Shown here in pieces: positions 44,818 through 53,365 of a DNA stretch of 64,000 nt. This DNA comes from Paenibacillus lupini. Lineage in GTDB: Bacteria > Bacillota > Bacilli > Paenibacillales > Paenibacillaceae. The stretch is taken from contig NZ_JAASRW010000008.1 of the NCBI RefSeq assembly GCF_011761355.1, positions 119,504 through 183,503 on the forward strand, given 5' to 3'. Below the pieces are notes generated by a model. That model made no database searches and was not told the origin of the DNA. It worked only from the letters and a program-made list of their open reading frames with translations. The position numbers and the translations under genes are program-made. How positions within the stretch are numbered: the stretch's first letter is position 1; each line of letters starts with the position of its first letter.

Positions 44818-45582
44818 CTAGCGGTAGCCAAGCGCGGCCAGATTGTTATAACTGGTTTGCAGGCAATCGAACGGACTACCTTGACATACATCCTGCTCTA
44901 CAAGCAAATACTTGGCATTCGTCTGCTCAAGCGCTTTCAGAATAGCCGGGAAATTCATATTCCCTTCCCCTACCGGTGCCATAAGCTGTTCCGTGCCCCG
45001 GACGGCCATATCCTTCAGATGAACGCAATGGAGCCGGTCCTTCAGCTTTCCGATCCACTCGCAAACATCCGCGCCAGCCGCCTGCACCCAATAGGTATCG
45101 AGCGTAATCCCCAGCTCTTCCGGGGAGAAGTCCTCAATTAACCGTTCAATCAGCCGCTTGCCGTTCCATTTTTGAAACTTCTCAAATTCGAAATGATGGT
45201 TATGGTACATAAACTGCTTGCCAGCCTTGGCAATTTTCCCGGTGGCTTCCCGGAAGTCTGCCGCAAAATAGTCATACCAGTCCGGCTCGCGGTATTTATC
45301 CGGCATACTGCCAATTCCGATATAGTTACAGCCCAAGATGTCATGCTCTTCAATTACTTTTTCCGTTTCGTTCAGAATGCGATCTGCATTGGTGTGGGTT
45401 AACGCAATCTTGAGGGATAATTCATCGCATATGGCTCTTAATACTGTGGGCTGAATATTTCCGATTGCTGAAACCTGAATGGTGCTATAGCCCATTTCTG
45501 CAATCCTTTGAAAGGTACGCCGAATATCCTTTTCCGTCTGGAGAAAGGCTCGGACCGTGTACAGCTGTGCCCCTAATATCAT
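44818..45582 (-). CDS. Sugar phosphate isomerase/epimerase (xylose isomerase-like TIM barrel)
   Basis: A 254-residue TIM-barrel protein of the IolE/IolI type. It has the metal-binding signature segments YHNHHFEFEKF, GITLDTYWVQAAGADV, CVHLKDMAV and the C-terminal Glu in LLVEQD. The frame is open for 31 more codons, but the ATG at 45582 (MILGAQLYTVRAF) has AGGAGGAG nine bases upstream and matches the family N-terminus. It shares an operon with the oxidoreductase and is divergent from an AraC regulator. Confidence 0.92.
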   Translation of the reverse strand: MILGAQLYTVRAFLQTEKDIRRTFQRIAEMGYSTIQVSAIGNIQPTVLRAICDELSLKIALTHTNADRILNETEKVIEEHDILGCNYIGIGSMPDKYREPDWYDYFAADFREATGKIAKAGKQFMYHNHHFEFEKFQKWNGKRLIERLIEDFSPEELGITLDTYWVQAAGADVCEWIGKLKDRLHCVHLKDMAVRGTEQLMAPVGEGNMNFPAILKALEQTNAKYLLVEQDVCQGSPFDCLQTSYNNLAALGYR

Positions 45583-45739
45583 ATAGACAGCTCCTCCTAA
45601 TGTGTTCTCCCAATCTTGCTGCATATCCCTAATTATAGTTCTCCTGAAGAGATGTTCCATTGTCAATCGGGGCAATCACATTGCAAATATAGCGGTCATC
45701 CTCTAGACTAAAACTACCTATGCGGGAGGAGGAGTTTCT

Positions 45740-46564
45740 ATGCACCTCGTCGATATACATACCGATTCCTTAATTCTTCATCATGCTGTCAGCAGAGAGA
45801 AAACAACGCAATATGCCCTTCACTGCCATAACTTTTATGAAGTGTTCTATTTTATCGCCGGCGATATTAGTTACCTCGTGGAAGGACAAAGGTATGTGCC
45901 AGAGCCGCATAGCCTACTGCTTATAGCGCCCCATGTCTTTCACGGTGTAAAAATAGAAAGCGATATCCCTTATGAAAGGATATCGCTTCATTTTGTTCCC
46001 GGGCTTTTGCCGCCGGAGAATCAGTCCGTTTTGCTGACAGCTTTCCACGCTTACCAAAGCGGGGGAGGGATCTATTATGCAAATGACGAGCAGAACGGTC
46101 TATTCGCCTTTCTTCAGCAGCTGATGGAAGCTCGACTTGCGGACGAGGCAATCCGGGATTTATCCCTTCGAATCCGTTTGGAAGCTCTTCTGTCCCAGAT
46201 CCTGATTTTGAGCTATATGCAAAAAAAAGCCTCCAGTGACATTGCCGCAGTAAAATCCGTTTCTGCTGTCCTTGCGTATTTAAACGAACACATCACCGAG
46301 TCCATTACACTGGATGAATTGTCTGCTCGATTTTTTATAAGCAAACATCATTTGAACAAAGTTTTCCGTAAGGCAACTGGGACAACGGTTGGCAATTATT
46401 TAATCCACAAGCGTGTCGTGATGGCACAAAACCTGATTCAGCAAGGTCACACCGCCACCTCAGCTTCCGCCTCAGCTGGTTTTCATGATTATTCGGCCTT
46501 CTACCGGGCCTATAAAAATGTCCTGGGGCATTCGCCTTCCTCCAAAAGTATTCTGCTCCACTAA
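45740..46564 (+). CDS. AraC-family regulator with N-terminal cupin domain
   Basis: A cytosolic transcription factor of 274 residues. The N-terminal half is a sugar-binding cupin (HCHNFYEVFYFIAGDISYLV and PHVFHGVKI), and the C-terminus has two HTH motifs (LDELSARFFISKHHLNKVF; the second around SASASAGFHDYSAFYRAY). The ATG at 45740 follows GGAGGAGG. It faces away from the isomerase-oxidoreductase operon over a 157-bp gap, so it most likely controls that operon. Confidence 0.92.
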   Translation: MHLVDIHTDSLILHHAVSREKTTQYALHCHNFYEVFYFIAGDISYLVEGQRYVPEPHSLLLIAPHVFHGVKIESDIPYERISLHFVPGLLPPENQSVLLTAFHAYQSGGGIYYANDEQNGLFAFLQQLMEARLADEAIRDLSLRIRLEALLSQILILSYMQKKASSDIAAVKSVSAVLAYLNEHITESITLDELSARFFISKHHLNKVFRKATGTTVGNYLIHKRVVMAQNLIQQGHTATSASASAGFHDYSAFYRAYKNVLGHSPSSKSILLH

Positions 46565-46574
46565 ACCTAAAAAA

Positions 46575-46604
46575 AGCTAGGAGCCCAAATGCAGGCTCCT
46601 AGCT
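46575..46604. terminator. Bidirectional terminator between the AraC gene and trxA
   Basis: AGCTAGGAGCC and GGCTCCTAGCT form a perfect 11-bp stem; A run on the left and TTCATTTT on the right let it serve both convergent genes. Confidence 0.85.
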
Positions 46605-46622
46605 TCATTTTAAAACCAAAAC

Positions 46623-46934
46623 TTACAGTTGACCTGCAATTTTTGCTTTCAAAGCGTCTTTTTGTTGTACGCCAACCATTTTGTCAACAGGTTGACCATC
46701 TTTGAACAGAATCAGCGTAGGGATACTCATTACGCCAAATTGCGAAGCCAATTCTGGCTCTTCGTCAACGTTGATTTTTGCGATTACTGCTTGGCCTTCC
46801 AGTTCAGTTGCAAGCTCCTCCACGATAGGAAGCTGCATTTTGCAAGGTCCGCACCAAGGTGCCCAGAAGTCTACCAAAGAAACGCCGTTTTGTACGCTAG
46901 TTGCAAAGTTTTCTTTCGTCAATGCTACTGCCAT
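46623..46934 (-). CDS. trxA: Thioredoxin
   Basis: A small disulfide reductase of the cytoplasm. The redox site is WCGPCK (Cys28, Cys31), and the cis-proline segment reads GVMSIPTLILFKDGQPV. It is 103 residues. One oddity is KMQLPIVEEL after the active site, where KMIAPVLEE is more common. The ATG at 46934 follows GAGAGGATG. Several trx paralogs are likely elsewhere in the genome. Confidence 0.94.
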   Translation of the reverse strand: MAVALTKENFATSVQNGVSLVDFWAPWCGPCKMQLPIVEELATELEGQAVIAKINVDEEPELASQFGVMSIPTLILFKDGQPVDKMVGVQQKDALKAKIAGQL

Positions 46935-46998
46935 TGTAAATCATCCTCTCCATTTGGTTTATGATTAAGGGAATTCCGCCACGTACCGTTACTGTCGC

Positions 46999-47424
46999 CT
47001 AGTCACAGCCACAAGCATGAATTTGCTTCAGTACATCTTGAATCGTGATCCCACTAAAGTAGCCTTCCAGCTGCTTCTCGGCTGTACAGAAGATTCCAAA
47101 CATAACCTGATTCATATTCGAGCCAACGACGCAATCCATACCCGGGTCACCCGAGCACCAGCTCGGAATAAACGAGCCTTGCGCCATGACGCGATATACA
47201 TCACCAAGTGTAACGACATTGGGATCAATTGTAAGCCTGTAGCCGCCCCCTGCGCCTTCCCTCGTATCGACAAAGCCGCTTTTGCGTAAACCGCTCATGA
47301 CTTTACGAACTCGTGCGGAGTGGGTGCCTACGTTGTCGGCGATCATCTCACTGCTTGCCATCCGCTCGGGCAGATAGGCTAAATAAACGAGACTGTGTAC
47401 GGCAATCGTAAATTCGCTGTTCAA
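46999..47424 (-). CDS. Rrf2-family transcriptional regulator
   Basis: A 141-residue winged-helix repressor of the Rrf2 family. The HTH is around ASSEMIADNVGTHSARVRKV, with the wing GAGGGYRL. It has five cysteines, in the segments SWCSGDPGMDC, IFCTAE and ACGC near the C-terminus, which may bind an iron-sulfur cluster or sense oxidants. The start is TTG (47424) with GGGAGG upstream. A palindrome over its own promoter suggests autorepression. It lies between an aldo-keto reductase and thioredoxin, which suggests a redox role. It resembles B. subtilis YwnA. Confidence 0.88.
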   Translation of the reverse strand: MNSEFTIAVHSLVYLAYLPERMASSEMIADNVGTHSARVRKVMSGLRKSGFVDTREGAGGGYRLTIDPNVVTLGDVYRVMAQGSFIPSWCSGDPGMDCVVGSNMNQVMFGIFCTAEKQLEGYFSGITIQDVLKQIHACGCD

Positions 47425-47447
47425 TGTGAACGGCCTCCCTGTTTAGT

Positions 47448-47470
47448 ACTGTAATAATATCAATTACAGT
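47448..47470. promoter_or_regulatory. Candidate Rrf2 operator
   Basis: ACTGTAAT (47448-47455) and ATTACAGT (47463-47470) form a perfect 8-bp inverted repeat with a 7-bp spacer. It overlaps the -10 element and spacer of the promoter for the Rrf2 gene. Confidence 0.75.
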
Positions 47471-47482
47471 TAACATTGTCAA
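47454..47482 (-). promoter_or_regulatory. Sigma-A promoter of the Rrf2 gene
   Basis: TTGACA (47477-47482), 17-bp spacer and TATTAT (47454-47459) on the minus strand, 30 bp upstream of the start codon. Confidence 0.78.
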
Positions 47483-47556
47483 TAGCAGGCCGCCCGATTT
47501 CCGCCACAGTCTATAGGGTGCGACGGCGGCACCCCCCTTATTCGCCAAGCCTTATG

Positions 47557-48390
47557 CTAGAAATTGAAATTCATGGGGTCCGAACCAAGACGACGGTTCT
47601 CATTCAAACCATCGATGGCCTCCATCTCTTCAGTTGTTAACTCAAAATTGAAAATATCTGCATTTTCGATAATCCGGCTTTTCGTTACGGACTTCGGTAT
47701 GGTCACAATTCCGTTCTGCAAATCCCAGCGCAAAATAACCTGAGCAACTGATTTGCCATGCTTATGTCCGATCTCTTGTAAGAGTGGGACGTCCAAATGA
47801 CCCTGTAATAAAGGGCTCCATGCTTCAAGCTGGATGTTGCGGTCCTTGCAGTAGCTTTGCAGCTCCGGTTGAGTCAGGAACGGCTGGAACTCCACCTGAT
47901 TAACAGCTGGCACTATTTCGCAGCTGCCAAGCAGATCTTCCAGATGAGGAATTAGAAAATTGCTGACGCCAATAGCGCGTACATGACCATCCTTGTACAA
48001 CTTCTCTAAGGCACGGTATGTATCTTTGTATTTGCCGGCAACCGGCCAGTGAACCAAATACAAATCAATCACATCAAGCTGAAGCTTTTGACGGCTATCC
48101 TCGAAAGCCTTAAGCGTGCTCTCGTAGCCTTGATTACTGTTCCATACCTTAGTCGTAATGAACAGCTCTTCGCGCTTCAATCCGCTTGCTGCGATCGCCC
48201 TGCCTACACCCTCTTCATTACCGTAGGCTGCCGCCGTATCAATACTGCGGTATCCTGCTTCAAGAGCATCTGCTATTGCCTGCTCCACTTGCGCACCTTC
48301 TTGCGTTTTGTACACACCAAGACCGAGCCAAGGCATCTTGACCCTGTTGTTTAATTCCGTACATTGCGTAATAGATGTAAAGTTACTCAC
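47557..48390 (-). CDS. Aldo/keto reductase
   Basis: An NADPH-dependent cytosolic reductase of aldehydes and ketones. The catalytic tetrad is Asp51, Tyr56, Lys81 and His114 (in SIDTAAAYGNEEG, TTKVWNSNQG and LYLVHWPV). The cofactor-binding C-terminus has IPKSVTKSRIIENADIF. It is 277 residues, in the YvgN/YtbE glyoxal-reductase class. The start is GTG (48390) with AAGGAGGAG seven bases upstream. The physiological substrate is not predictable. Confidence 0.94.
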   Translation of the reverse strand: MSNFTSITQCTELNNRVKMPWLGLGVYKTQEGAQVEQAIADALEAGYRSIDTAAAYGNEEGVGRAIAASGLKREELFITTKVWNSNQGYESTLKAFEDSRQKLQLDVIDLYLVHWPVAGKYKDTYRALEKLYKDGHVRAIGVSNFLIPHLEDLLGSCEIVPAVNQVEFQPFLTQPELQSYCKDRNIQLEAWSPLLQGHLDVPLLQEIGHKHGKSVAQVILRWDLQNGIVTIPKSVTKSRIIENADIFNFELTTEEMEAIDGLNENRRLGSDPMNFNF

Positions 48391-48590
48391 AGCAAAGCTC
48401 CTCCTTTATTATAAGGTTCTGCTTCTTAAGGACACAGCTACACTATTTTACCATTGATCGCAGCTGATGAACAATTAAGCACCTATAGAATTATTAGCAA
48501 AAGTTCATAACAAAGCTGTCATGATCGCGGGAGATGCGCGAATACATATGTACGGAATGGCTAATCAGCAGGCGAGGGAGGTGTGTAGGA

Positions 48591-48809
48591 ATGGCGCTGT
48601 GGTGGAATCGGTGGGTCGCCTTTCGAACCGAGGGCGGTTCCAGGGCAGAGGAAATTGACAGGCTTCAAGCACATTTCAAATCAAATGGGTTGAAATCAAA
48701 AATCACCCTGGAGGGAAGCTCGTTGAAACGAATTCATGTACGCAGCAAAGACGAGGACCGCGCCAAGGAGCTCGCGGCTTCATTCGACGCCGAGCACTCT
48801 AAGCTTTGA
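48591..48809 (+). CDS. Small hypothetical protein, 72 residues
   Basis: Reads MALWWNRWVAFRTEGGSRAE and then a charged region with LKSKITLEGSSLKRIHVRSK and a helical end. A GGGAGGTG site at 48574-48581 supports the ATG at 48591. It has no signal or membrane segment. The beta-alpha pattern and length suggest a small ferredoxin-like fold, similar to DUF2007-type proteins, but I am not certain. It is followed by the riboswitch-controlled exporter genes on the same strand. Confidence 0.6.
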   Translation: MALWWNRWVAFRTEGGSRAEEIDRLQAHFKSNGLKSKITLEGSSLKRIHVRSKDEDRAKELAASFDAEHSKL

Positions 48810-48904
48810 TTCAGCCGCAATCCGCAGTTTCTTTTTAGGGCAGCAACTAGGCGGAGGGTAAACCTTCCTCTGGTTGCCGCCATTTTTTATCCATATCCAA
48901 AGCC

Positions 48905-48932
48905 TTGATCTTCGGGGAGATATGTGTATAAT
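48905..48932 (+). promoter_or_regulatory. Sigma-A promoter of the guanidine riboswitch operon
   Basis: TTGATC (48905-48910), 16-bp spacer and TATAAT (48927-48932), just upstream of the aptamer. Confidence 0.75.
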
Positions 48933-48937
48933 ACAGG

Positions 48938-49073
48938 TTAGTGGTTTTCTAGGGTTCCGCTAAGCGTATTGCTTAGGTCTGGTCCGAGGGAAAACGCACA
49001 GCAATAGCTGTGATCACGGAAGGATAAAAACCTGGGAGTCGCCTGCGCCAGCAGTGTACTCCCAGGTTTTATT
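48938..49073 (+). promoter_or_regulatory. Guanidine-I (ykkC) riboswitch with terminator
   Basis: The conserved blocks of the guanidine-I aptamer appear in order: TTCTAGGGTTCCGC, GGTCTGGTCCGAGGG, and CACGGAAGGATAAAAACC. The terminator CCTGGGAGT (49031-49039) with ACTCCCAGG (49058-49066) plus a T run begins inside the aptamer 3' end, so ligand binding should prevent the terminator from forming. The genes downstream are guanidinium exporters, as expected for this class. Confidence 0.93.
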
Positions 49074-49119
49074 TTGCCATTTTTTAATCTAACATCACGT
49101 GTAAGGGGGAATATTTTTC

Positions 49120-49473
49120 ATGAAAAAGCAATGGCTTCAAGTTTATGTAGCCGCTGTATTTGAAGTGCTGTGGGTGACCGGGCTGAAGCACGCAGACAAT
49201 GGCTGGAGCTGGACCGGTACCTTTATCGCTATTCTTCTTAGCTTTATATTGCTTATCAGAGCAAGCAGTGAGCTTCCCGTCGGCACTGTCTATGCCGTCT
49301 TCGTAGGACTTGGCACAACCGGTACTGTCATCTCGGAATCTGTATTCTTTGGTCATCCGCTGCACGCAGCTAAATTATTGTTTATTGCACTTCTTATAAT
49401 TGGCATCATTGGCCTGAAACTCGTTACACCAGAGCACGCAAATGCGGGCGATAAGAAAGGAGCTTCCTCATGA
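49120..49473 (+). CDS. SMR-family guanidinium exporter subunit (YkkC/GdnC type)
   Basis: A four-helix small multidrug resistance protein of 117 residues. Glu15 in AAVFEVLWVTGLKHA is the conserved transport residue, and the tryptophan three residues later is a mark of the Gdx (guanidinium) branch. A hydrophilic tail of about 15 residues follows helix 4. Its stop overlaps the next start as ATGA, so the two subunits are coupled and likely form a heterodimer that exchanges guanidinium for protons. Controlled by the guanidine riboswitch just upstream. Confidence 0.93.
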   Translation: MKKQWLQVYVAAVFEVLWVTGLKHADNGWSWTGTFIAILLSFILLIRASSELPVGTVYAVFVGLGTTGTVISESVFFGHPLHAAKLLFIALLIIGIIGLKLVTPEHANAGDKKGASS

Positions 49474-49784
49474 ACTGGATATCTCTGATTTGCGCAGGTT
49501 TATTTGAAATGCTGGGCGTTGTGATGATGAACAAAGTAAATGAGAAGCGCAGCTTTAAAAACATCGCTCTCCTGCTTGTTGGCTTTGGCATGAGCTTTGT
49601 CTGCCTCTCCTATGCGATGCAAAGCCTTGATATGAGTATCGCTTATGCGATCTGGACGGGTATCGGCGCCACTGGCGGAGCCATCCTTGGTATGGTTCTA
49701 TACGGTGAGCCTAGAAATGCACTGCGAATTTTCTTTATCACTCTTATCATCGGAGCTGTCGTAGGTCTTAAGCTCGTCGCTTAA
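49470..49784 (+). CDS. SMR-family guanidinium exporter subunit (YkkD/GdnD type)
   Basis: The second four-helix SMR subunit, 104 residues. Glu13 in CAGLFEMLGVVMMNKVN is the conserved carboxylate, and the loop and third helix read AIWTGIGATGGAILGM. It ends LKLVA with no tail. It lacks the Trp of its partner, which fits an unequal pair. It overlaps the first gene by four bases. Confidence 0.92.
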   Translation: MNWISLICAGLFEMLGVVMMNKVNEKRSFKNIALLLVGFGMSFVCLSYAMQSLDMSIAYAIWTGIGATGGAILGMVLYGEPRNALRIFFITLIIGAVVGLKLVA

Positions 49785-49829
49785 GCAGAAACATCTGCAC
49801 CTTCTCTAGGAGGAGCAGACGTTTCCGCT
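49784..49829. repeat. REP-like palindromic element, copy 2
   Basis: AGCAGAAACATCTGCACC and GGAGCAGACGTTTCCGCT are near-reverse complements (15 of 18) around a CTTCTCTAGGA centre. It begins at the stop codon of the second SMR gene. Its core matches copy 1 at 5685-5730. Confidence 0.65.
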
Positions 49830-49841
49830 CCAGAACGCAAT

Positions 49842-49883
49842 AAGGGGCTGTCCCTTAGCCATTTGGCTTCGGGACAGCCCCTT
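49842..49883. terminator. Bidirectional terminator between the SMR operon and RNase J
   Basis: AAGGGGCTGTCCC (49842-49854) and GGGACAGCCCCTT (49871-49883) pair perfectly, with a TAGCC/GGCTT inner stem. Confidence 0.82.
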
Positions 49884-49936
49884 TGTGTATTTCATCGGCT
49901 CACTAAACAAAAAGAAGTGGACTGGTTAGGTGCCGA

Positions 49937-51613
49937 TTACACTTCCATGATGATAGGAAGGATCATCGGCTTTCTTTTCGTTTGTTCATATAAGAATCGA
50001 CCAAGCGCGTCTTTCACGTTTGATTTCAGCGTTGTCCATTGGTTCACGTTATCGCTGATGGATTTCGTAATCGTTCTTGTGACAATTCTGCCTGCTTCCT
50101 CAAGCAGTCCTTCCGACTCACGTACATAGACGAAACCACGGGAGATAATATCTGGTCCCGATTTGATGGTTTTGTCTTGCTTGCTGATCGTTACAACAAC
50201 GACAAGAATGCCGTCTTGGGACAAATGCTTGCGGTCGCGAAGCACGATATTGCCGACATCGCCGATACCAAGTCCGTCGATATACGTATTGCCAGCCGGC
50301 ACTTTGCCGGATTTGCGTGCATCGCCGTTAACGATTTCTACGATTTCGCCGTTATCGACGATAAAAGTATGACCTTGCTCTACGCCAACTGCTTCTGCCA
50401 GCTTCTTATGATGGAGCTGCATCCGGTATTCACCGTGAATAGGGATGAAATATTTCGGCTTCATCAATTGAAGCATCAGCTTCAGCTCTTCTTGGCTGCC
50501 GTGGCCGGATACGTGCATACCCGTCGTTGAACCAGAACCGTAGATTACGTTCGCTCCAAGACGGAACAGCTCGTCCACTGTACGGCCGATACTGCGCTCA
50601 TTGCCCGGAATAGGCGTTGCCGAGATAATAACCGTATCACCTTCGAGAATTTCCACCTGGCGATGGTTCGAGCGAGCCATACGAGTCAATGCAGACATTG
50701 GCTCCCCCTGGCTGCCAGTACAAAGAATAACGACTTGATTATCCGCATAGCGGTTCACTTCGTTTGTCTCAATCAGCATGCCGTCCGGAATATCCAAATA
50801 TCCAAGCTCCGAAGCAATGGTAATCATATTGACCATACTGCGTCCGATAATCGCGAGCTTCCGTCCAGTTACTGCAGCTGCATCAACGACCTGCTGCAGA
50901 CGATACACGTTCGAAGCGAAAGTGGAGACGATAACACGGCGCTCTGCTTTGCGGAAAGCATCGATGAAATTAGCTCCTACGATACGTTCCGAAGGCGTAA
51001 AGCCCGGGCGCTCAGCGTTTGTACTTTCCGATAGCAGAGCAAGTACACCTCTGCGGCCAATCTCGGCCATACGATGAATATCCGCATGATCGCCAACCGG
51101 CGTTTGGTCAAATTTGAAGTCGCCTGTATGAACGACTACACCTTCCGGTGTATCAAGCACGACACCAAGGGAATCCGGAATACTGTGGTTTGTCTTGAAG
51201 AAAGTCGCCGTCATGGAGCCCAGCTTGAGCTCGGAATCCGAATTAATCAAGTGGCGCTCCGTCGTTCCCAGAAGACCAGCTTCCTTCAATTTCCCTTCGA
51301 TCAATCCCATTGTCAATCGACTTGCGTAGACAGGCATGCTCAGCTGCTTCAAGATATACGGAAGGCCGCCAATATGGTCCTCGTGGCCATGCGTAATGAG
51401 CAATGCTCTAACCTTGTCCTTATTCTCGATAAGGTATGTGATATCCGGCACGATGATGTCGATGCCAAGAAGCTCCTCATCCGGGAATTTGGAACCGCAA
51501 TCAATTACAATAATATCGTTCGCGTATTGTACTGCGTACATATTCTTGCCAATTTCGCCTACGCCGCCCAAGGCAAAAATGGTTAGTTTCTTATCCGTTT
51601 TATGGTTATTCAA
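49937..51613 (-). CDS. rnjA: Ribonuclease J
   Basis: A zinc-dependent beta-CASP RNase with endo- and 5'-exonuclease activity, a main enzyme of mRNA decay in Firmicutes. The metallo-beta-lactamase motif HGHEDHIGG (75-83) is intact, and the beta-CASP region has VSGHGSQEELKL and IPIHGEYRM; it ends KRKPMILPIIMEV. It is 558 residues. The intact HxHxDH fits J1, though other stretches (ALLSESTNAERPG, FVYVRESEGL) look more like J2, so the A/B assignment is not firm. The start is TTG (51613) with AGGAGG upstream. Confidence 0.95.
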   Translation of the reverse strand: MNNHKTDKKLTIFALGGVGEIGKNMYAVQYANDIIVIDCGSKFPDEELLGIDIIVPDITYLIENKDKVRALLITHGHEDHIGGLPYILKQLSMPVYASRLTMGLIEGKLKEAGLLGTTERHLINSDSELKLGSMTATFFKTNHSIPDSLGVVLDTPEGVVVHTGDFKFDQTPVGDHADIHRMAEIGRRGVLALLSESTNAERPGFTPSERIVGANFIDAFRKAERRVIVSTFASNVYRLQQVVDAAAVTGRKLAIIGRSMVNMITIASELGYLDIPDGMLIETNEVNRYADNQVVILCTGSQGEPMSALTRMARSNHRQVEILEGDTVIISATPIPGNERSIGRTVDELFRLGANVIYGSGSTTGMHVSGHGSQEELKLMLQLMKPKYFIPIHGEYRMQLHHKKLAEAVGVEQGHTFIVDNGEIVEIVNGDARKSGKVPAGNTYIDGLGIGDVGNIVLRDRKHLSQDGILVVVVTISKQDKTIKSGPDIISRGFVYVRESEGLLEEAGRIVTRTITKSISDNVNQWTTLKSNVKDALGRFLYEQTKRKPMILPIIMEV

Positions 51614-51688
51614 AAATAATCCTCCTATTTATAAGACTGCGACGATTGTTATACTTCAAACTAAAATCCGAACCAGTCACTTGCCACC

Positions 51689-51697
51689 ATTATAGCA
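51689..51697 (-). promoter_or_regulatory. Extended -10 promoter of RNase J
   Basis: TGCTATAAT on the minus strand, about 75 bp upstream of the TTG start. No good -35 is present, as is common with the TGN extension. Confidence 0.55.
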
Positions 51698-51811
51698 CGA
51701 AAAAATAACAAAATGGAAATAGGCTGTTCAGCCTTTTTAAAACTCAATACTACGCTTATATTTCATTCACGAAACGTATGCTGCCACTTAATGAAGATGC
51801 ATCCGTTTTCG

Positions 51812-52240
51812 CTAGTCCCTGCTGAATTTCCTCCAAGCCGCAATCGCCGCGTTCACGGTCAATCCAAGTGCCACGCCTATGATTACTGCTGCCAAATTAA
51901 GCCCATGTACGAATAGCAGCAGTACGCCGCCTCCCGAATCATCCTCTGGAAGTGGAAAAATAACACCCATCAGATAACCGGTAACGACCAGCATCGGCAC
52001 CCAAATAACAGGGATAAACAATGCAAAATACCAATATTTACGGCGGAACCACACTATAACAGGCAACGCATATACTGCCGATGTTACTGCAAAAACGATG
52101 TATGCCTCATCTATAGCGGCACTATAGCGATAGGCCAGTTGAAAAAAAGTATTCCCGATTAGCGCGTAAATAACGCTTGCGAGTACAACGAAAAGTGTTG
52201 CCTGGCTAAACCCAGGTCTCGCAGACGGCTTCATTATCAC
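51812..52240 (-). CDS. Membrane protein of unknown function
   Basis: A 142-residue protein with about four hydrophobic segments (15-35, 46-64, 71-92, 108-132) and an Asp-rich loop LPEDDSGGG between the third and fourth. I do not recognise a family. The GTG at 52240 overlaps the hisC stop as GTGA and has AAAGGG at good distance; an ATG at 52234 is the alternative. It is therefore co-translated with hisC. Confidence 0.65.
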   Translation of the reverse strand: MIMKPSARPGFSQATLFVVLASVIYALIGNTFFQLAYRYSAAIDEAYIVFAVTSAVYALPVIVWFRRKYWYFALFIPVIWVPMLVVTGYLMGVIFPLPEDDSGGGVLLLFVHGLNLAAVIIGVALGLTVNAAIAAWRKFSRD

Positions 52241-53298
52241 TTAATGATCCCTTTAAGAGCATCCATAAAGGCTGTCATCTCTTCATCCGTCCCAACCGTT
52301 ACACGCAAATATTGATCAATACGCGGCTGTTTGAAATAGCGGACAAGTACACCCTGCTCACGCAGCTGTTGGAACAACTGCTCTGCAGCATGATCGGGAT
52401 GGGAAATGAATACAAAGTTTGCTGCGGAATCCGTTACCTTAAAGCCAATCTCCTTCAGCTCCGCCGTTACCTTATCGCGTGTATTAATGACCTTCGCTGT
52501 AATCTCACGGAAATACGCCTCATCTTTAATCGCAGCAACGGAGCCTGCAAGCGCAAGGCGGTCAAGCGTATAAGAGTTGAACGAGTTCTTGACGCGGTTA
52601 AGCCCATCAATCAATTCCTCACTGCCAAGTGCCCAGCCTACACGAAGACCTGCAAGCGAGCGGGACTTCGAAAGTGTCTGGACGACGAGCAGATTCGGGT
52701 ATTCGTTCACGAGCTTCGCTGCAGATTCCCCGCCAAAATCAATATAAGCCTCATCAATAAGAACAACTTGATCCGGATTTTGGGTGAGCAGACTCCGAAT
52801 GTCATCGAGCGAGATCAGCATCGCAGTAGGTGCATTCGGATTCGGGATAACAATCCCCCCGGATTCGCGGCGGCTGAACTCATCAAGCGGCAGCTTGAAC
52901 TGCTCGTCCAATGGGATAATGTCAGCTTTAAGCTGATAAAACTCTGCATACACCTTATAGAAGCTGTATGTAATATCGGCGAAGGCTACCGGCTTCGCAG
53001 GGTTAAAGAACGCTGCAAAAGCGAAAGCGAGCACTTCATCAGAACCGTTGCCTACAAAAACTTGCGATGGAGCAACCTCGAAATAATCAGCGATTGTCCG
53101 AACAAGCGTATCGCAGGTTGGATCTGGGTACAGACGTAAATCATCGTTAGTCACTGCCCGGATTGCTTCCAATACTTTTGGTGAAGGCGGATACGGGTTT
53201 TCATTGGTGTTCAGCTTAATATATTTTTTGTCCTTCGGCTGCTCCCCTGGTACATAAGGAACTAAAGAGGCCGTGAGTGGACTCCAAAACTTACTCAA
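52237..53298 (-). CDS. hisC: Histidinol-phosphate aminotransferase
   Basis: A PLP-dependent class I/II aminotransferase that makes histidinol phosphate, and often also works on aromatic amino acids. The PLP lysine is K211 in QTLSKSRSLAGLRVGW, with NTNENPYPPSP at the N-terminus and NPNAPT and DEAYIDF in between. It is 353 residues. The start is TTG (53298) with GAGGGGAG upstream. No other his gene is nearby. Confidence 0.94.
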   Translation of the reverse strand: MSKFWSPLTASLVPYVPGEQPKDKKYIKLNTNENPYPPSPKVLEAIRAVTNDDLRLYPDPTCDTLVRTIADYFEVAPSQVFVGNGSDEVLAFAFAAFFNPAKPVAFADITYSFYKVYAEFYQLKADIIPLDEQFKLPLDEFSRRESGGIVIPNPNAPTAMLISLDDIRSLLTQNPDQVVLIDEAYIDFGGESAAKLVNEYPNLLVVQTLSKSRSLAGLRVGWALGSEELIDGLNRVKNSFNSYTLDRLALAGSVAAIKDEAYFREITAKVINTRDKVTAELKEIGFKVTDSAANFVFISHPDHAAEQLFQQLREQGVLVRYFKQPRIDQYLRVTVGTDEEMTAFMDALKGIIK

Positions 53299-53365
53299 TG
53301 TTCATTCTCCCCTCAAGTTTTATATCATGCTATGACTTACATTCATTGTAATCTTAAGGCTTGTC

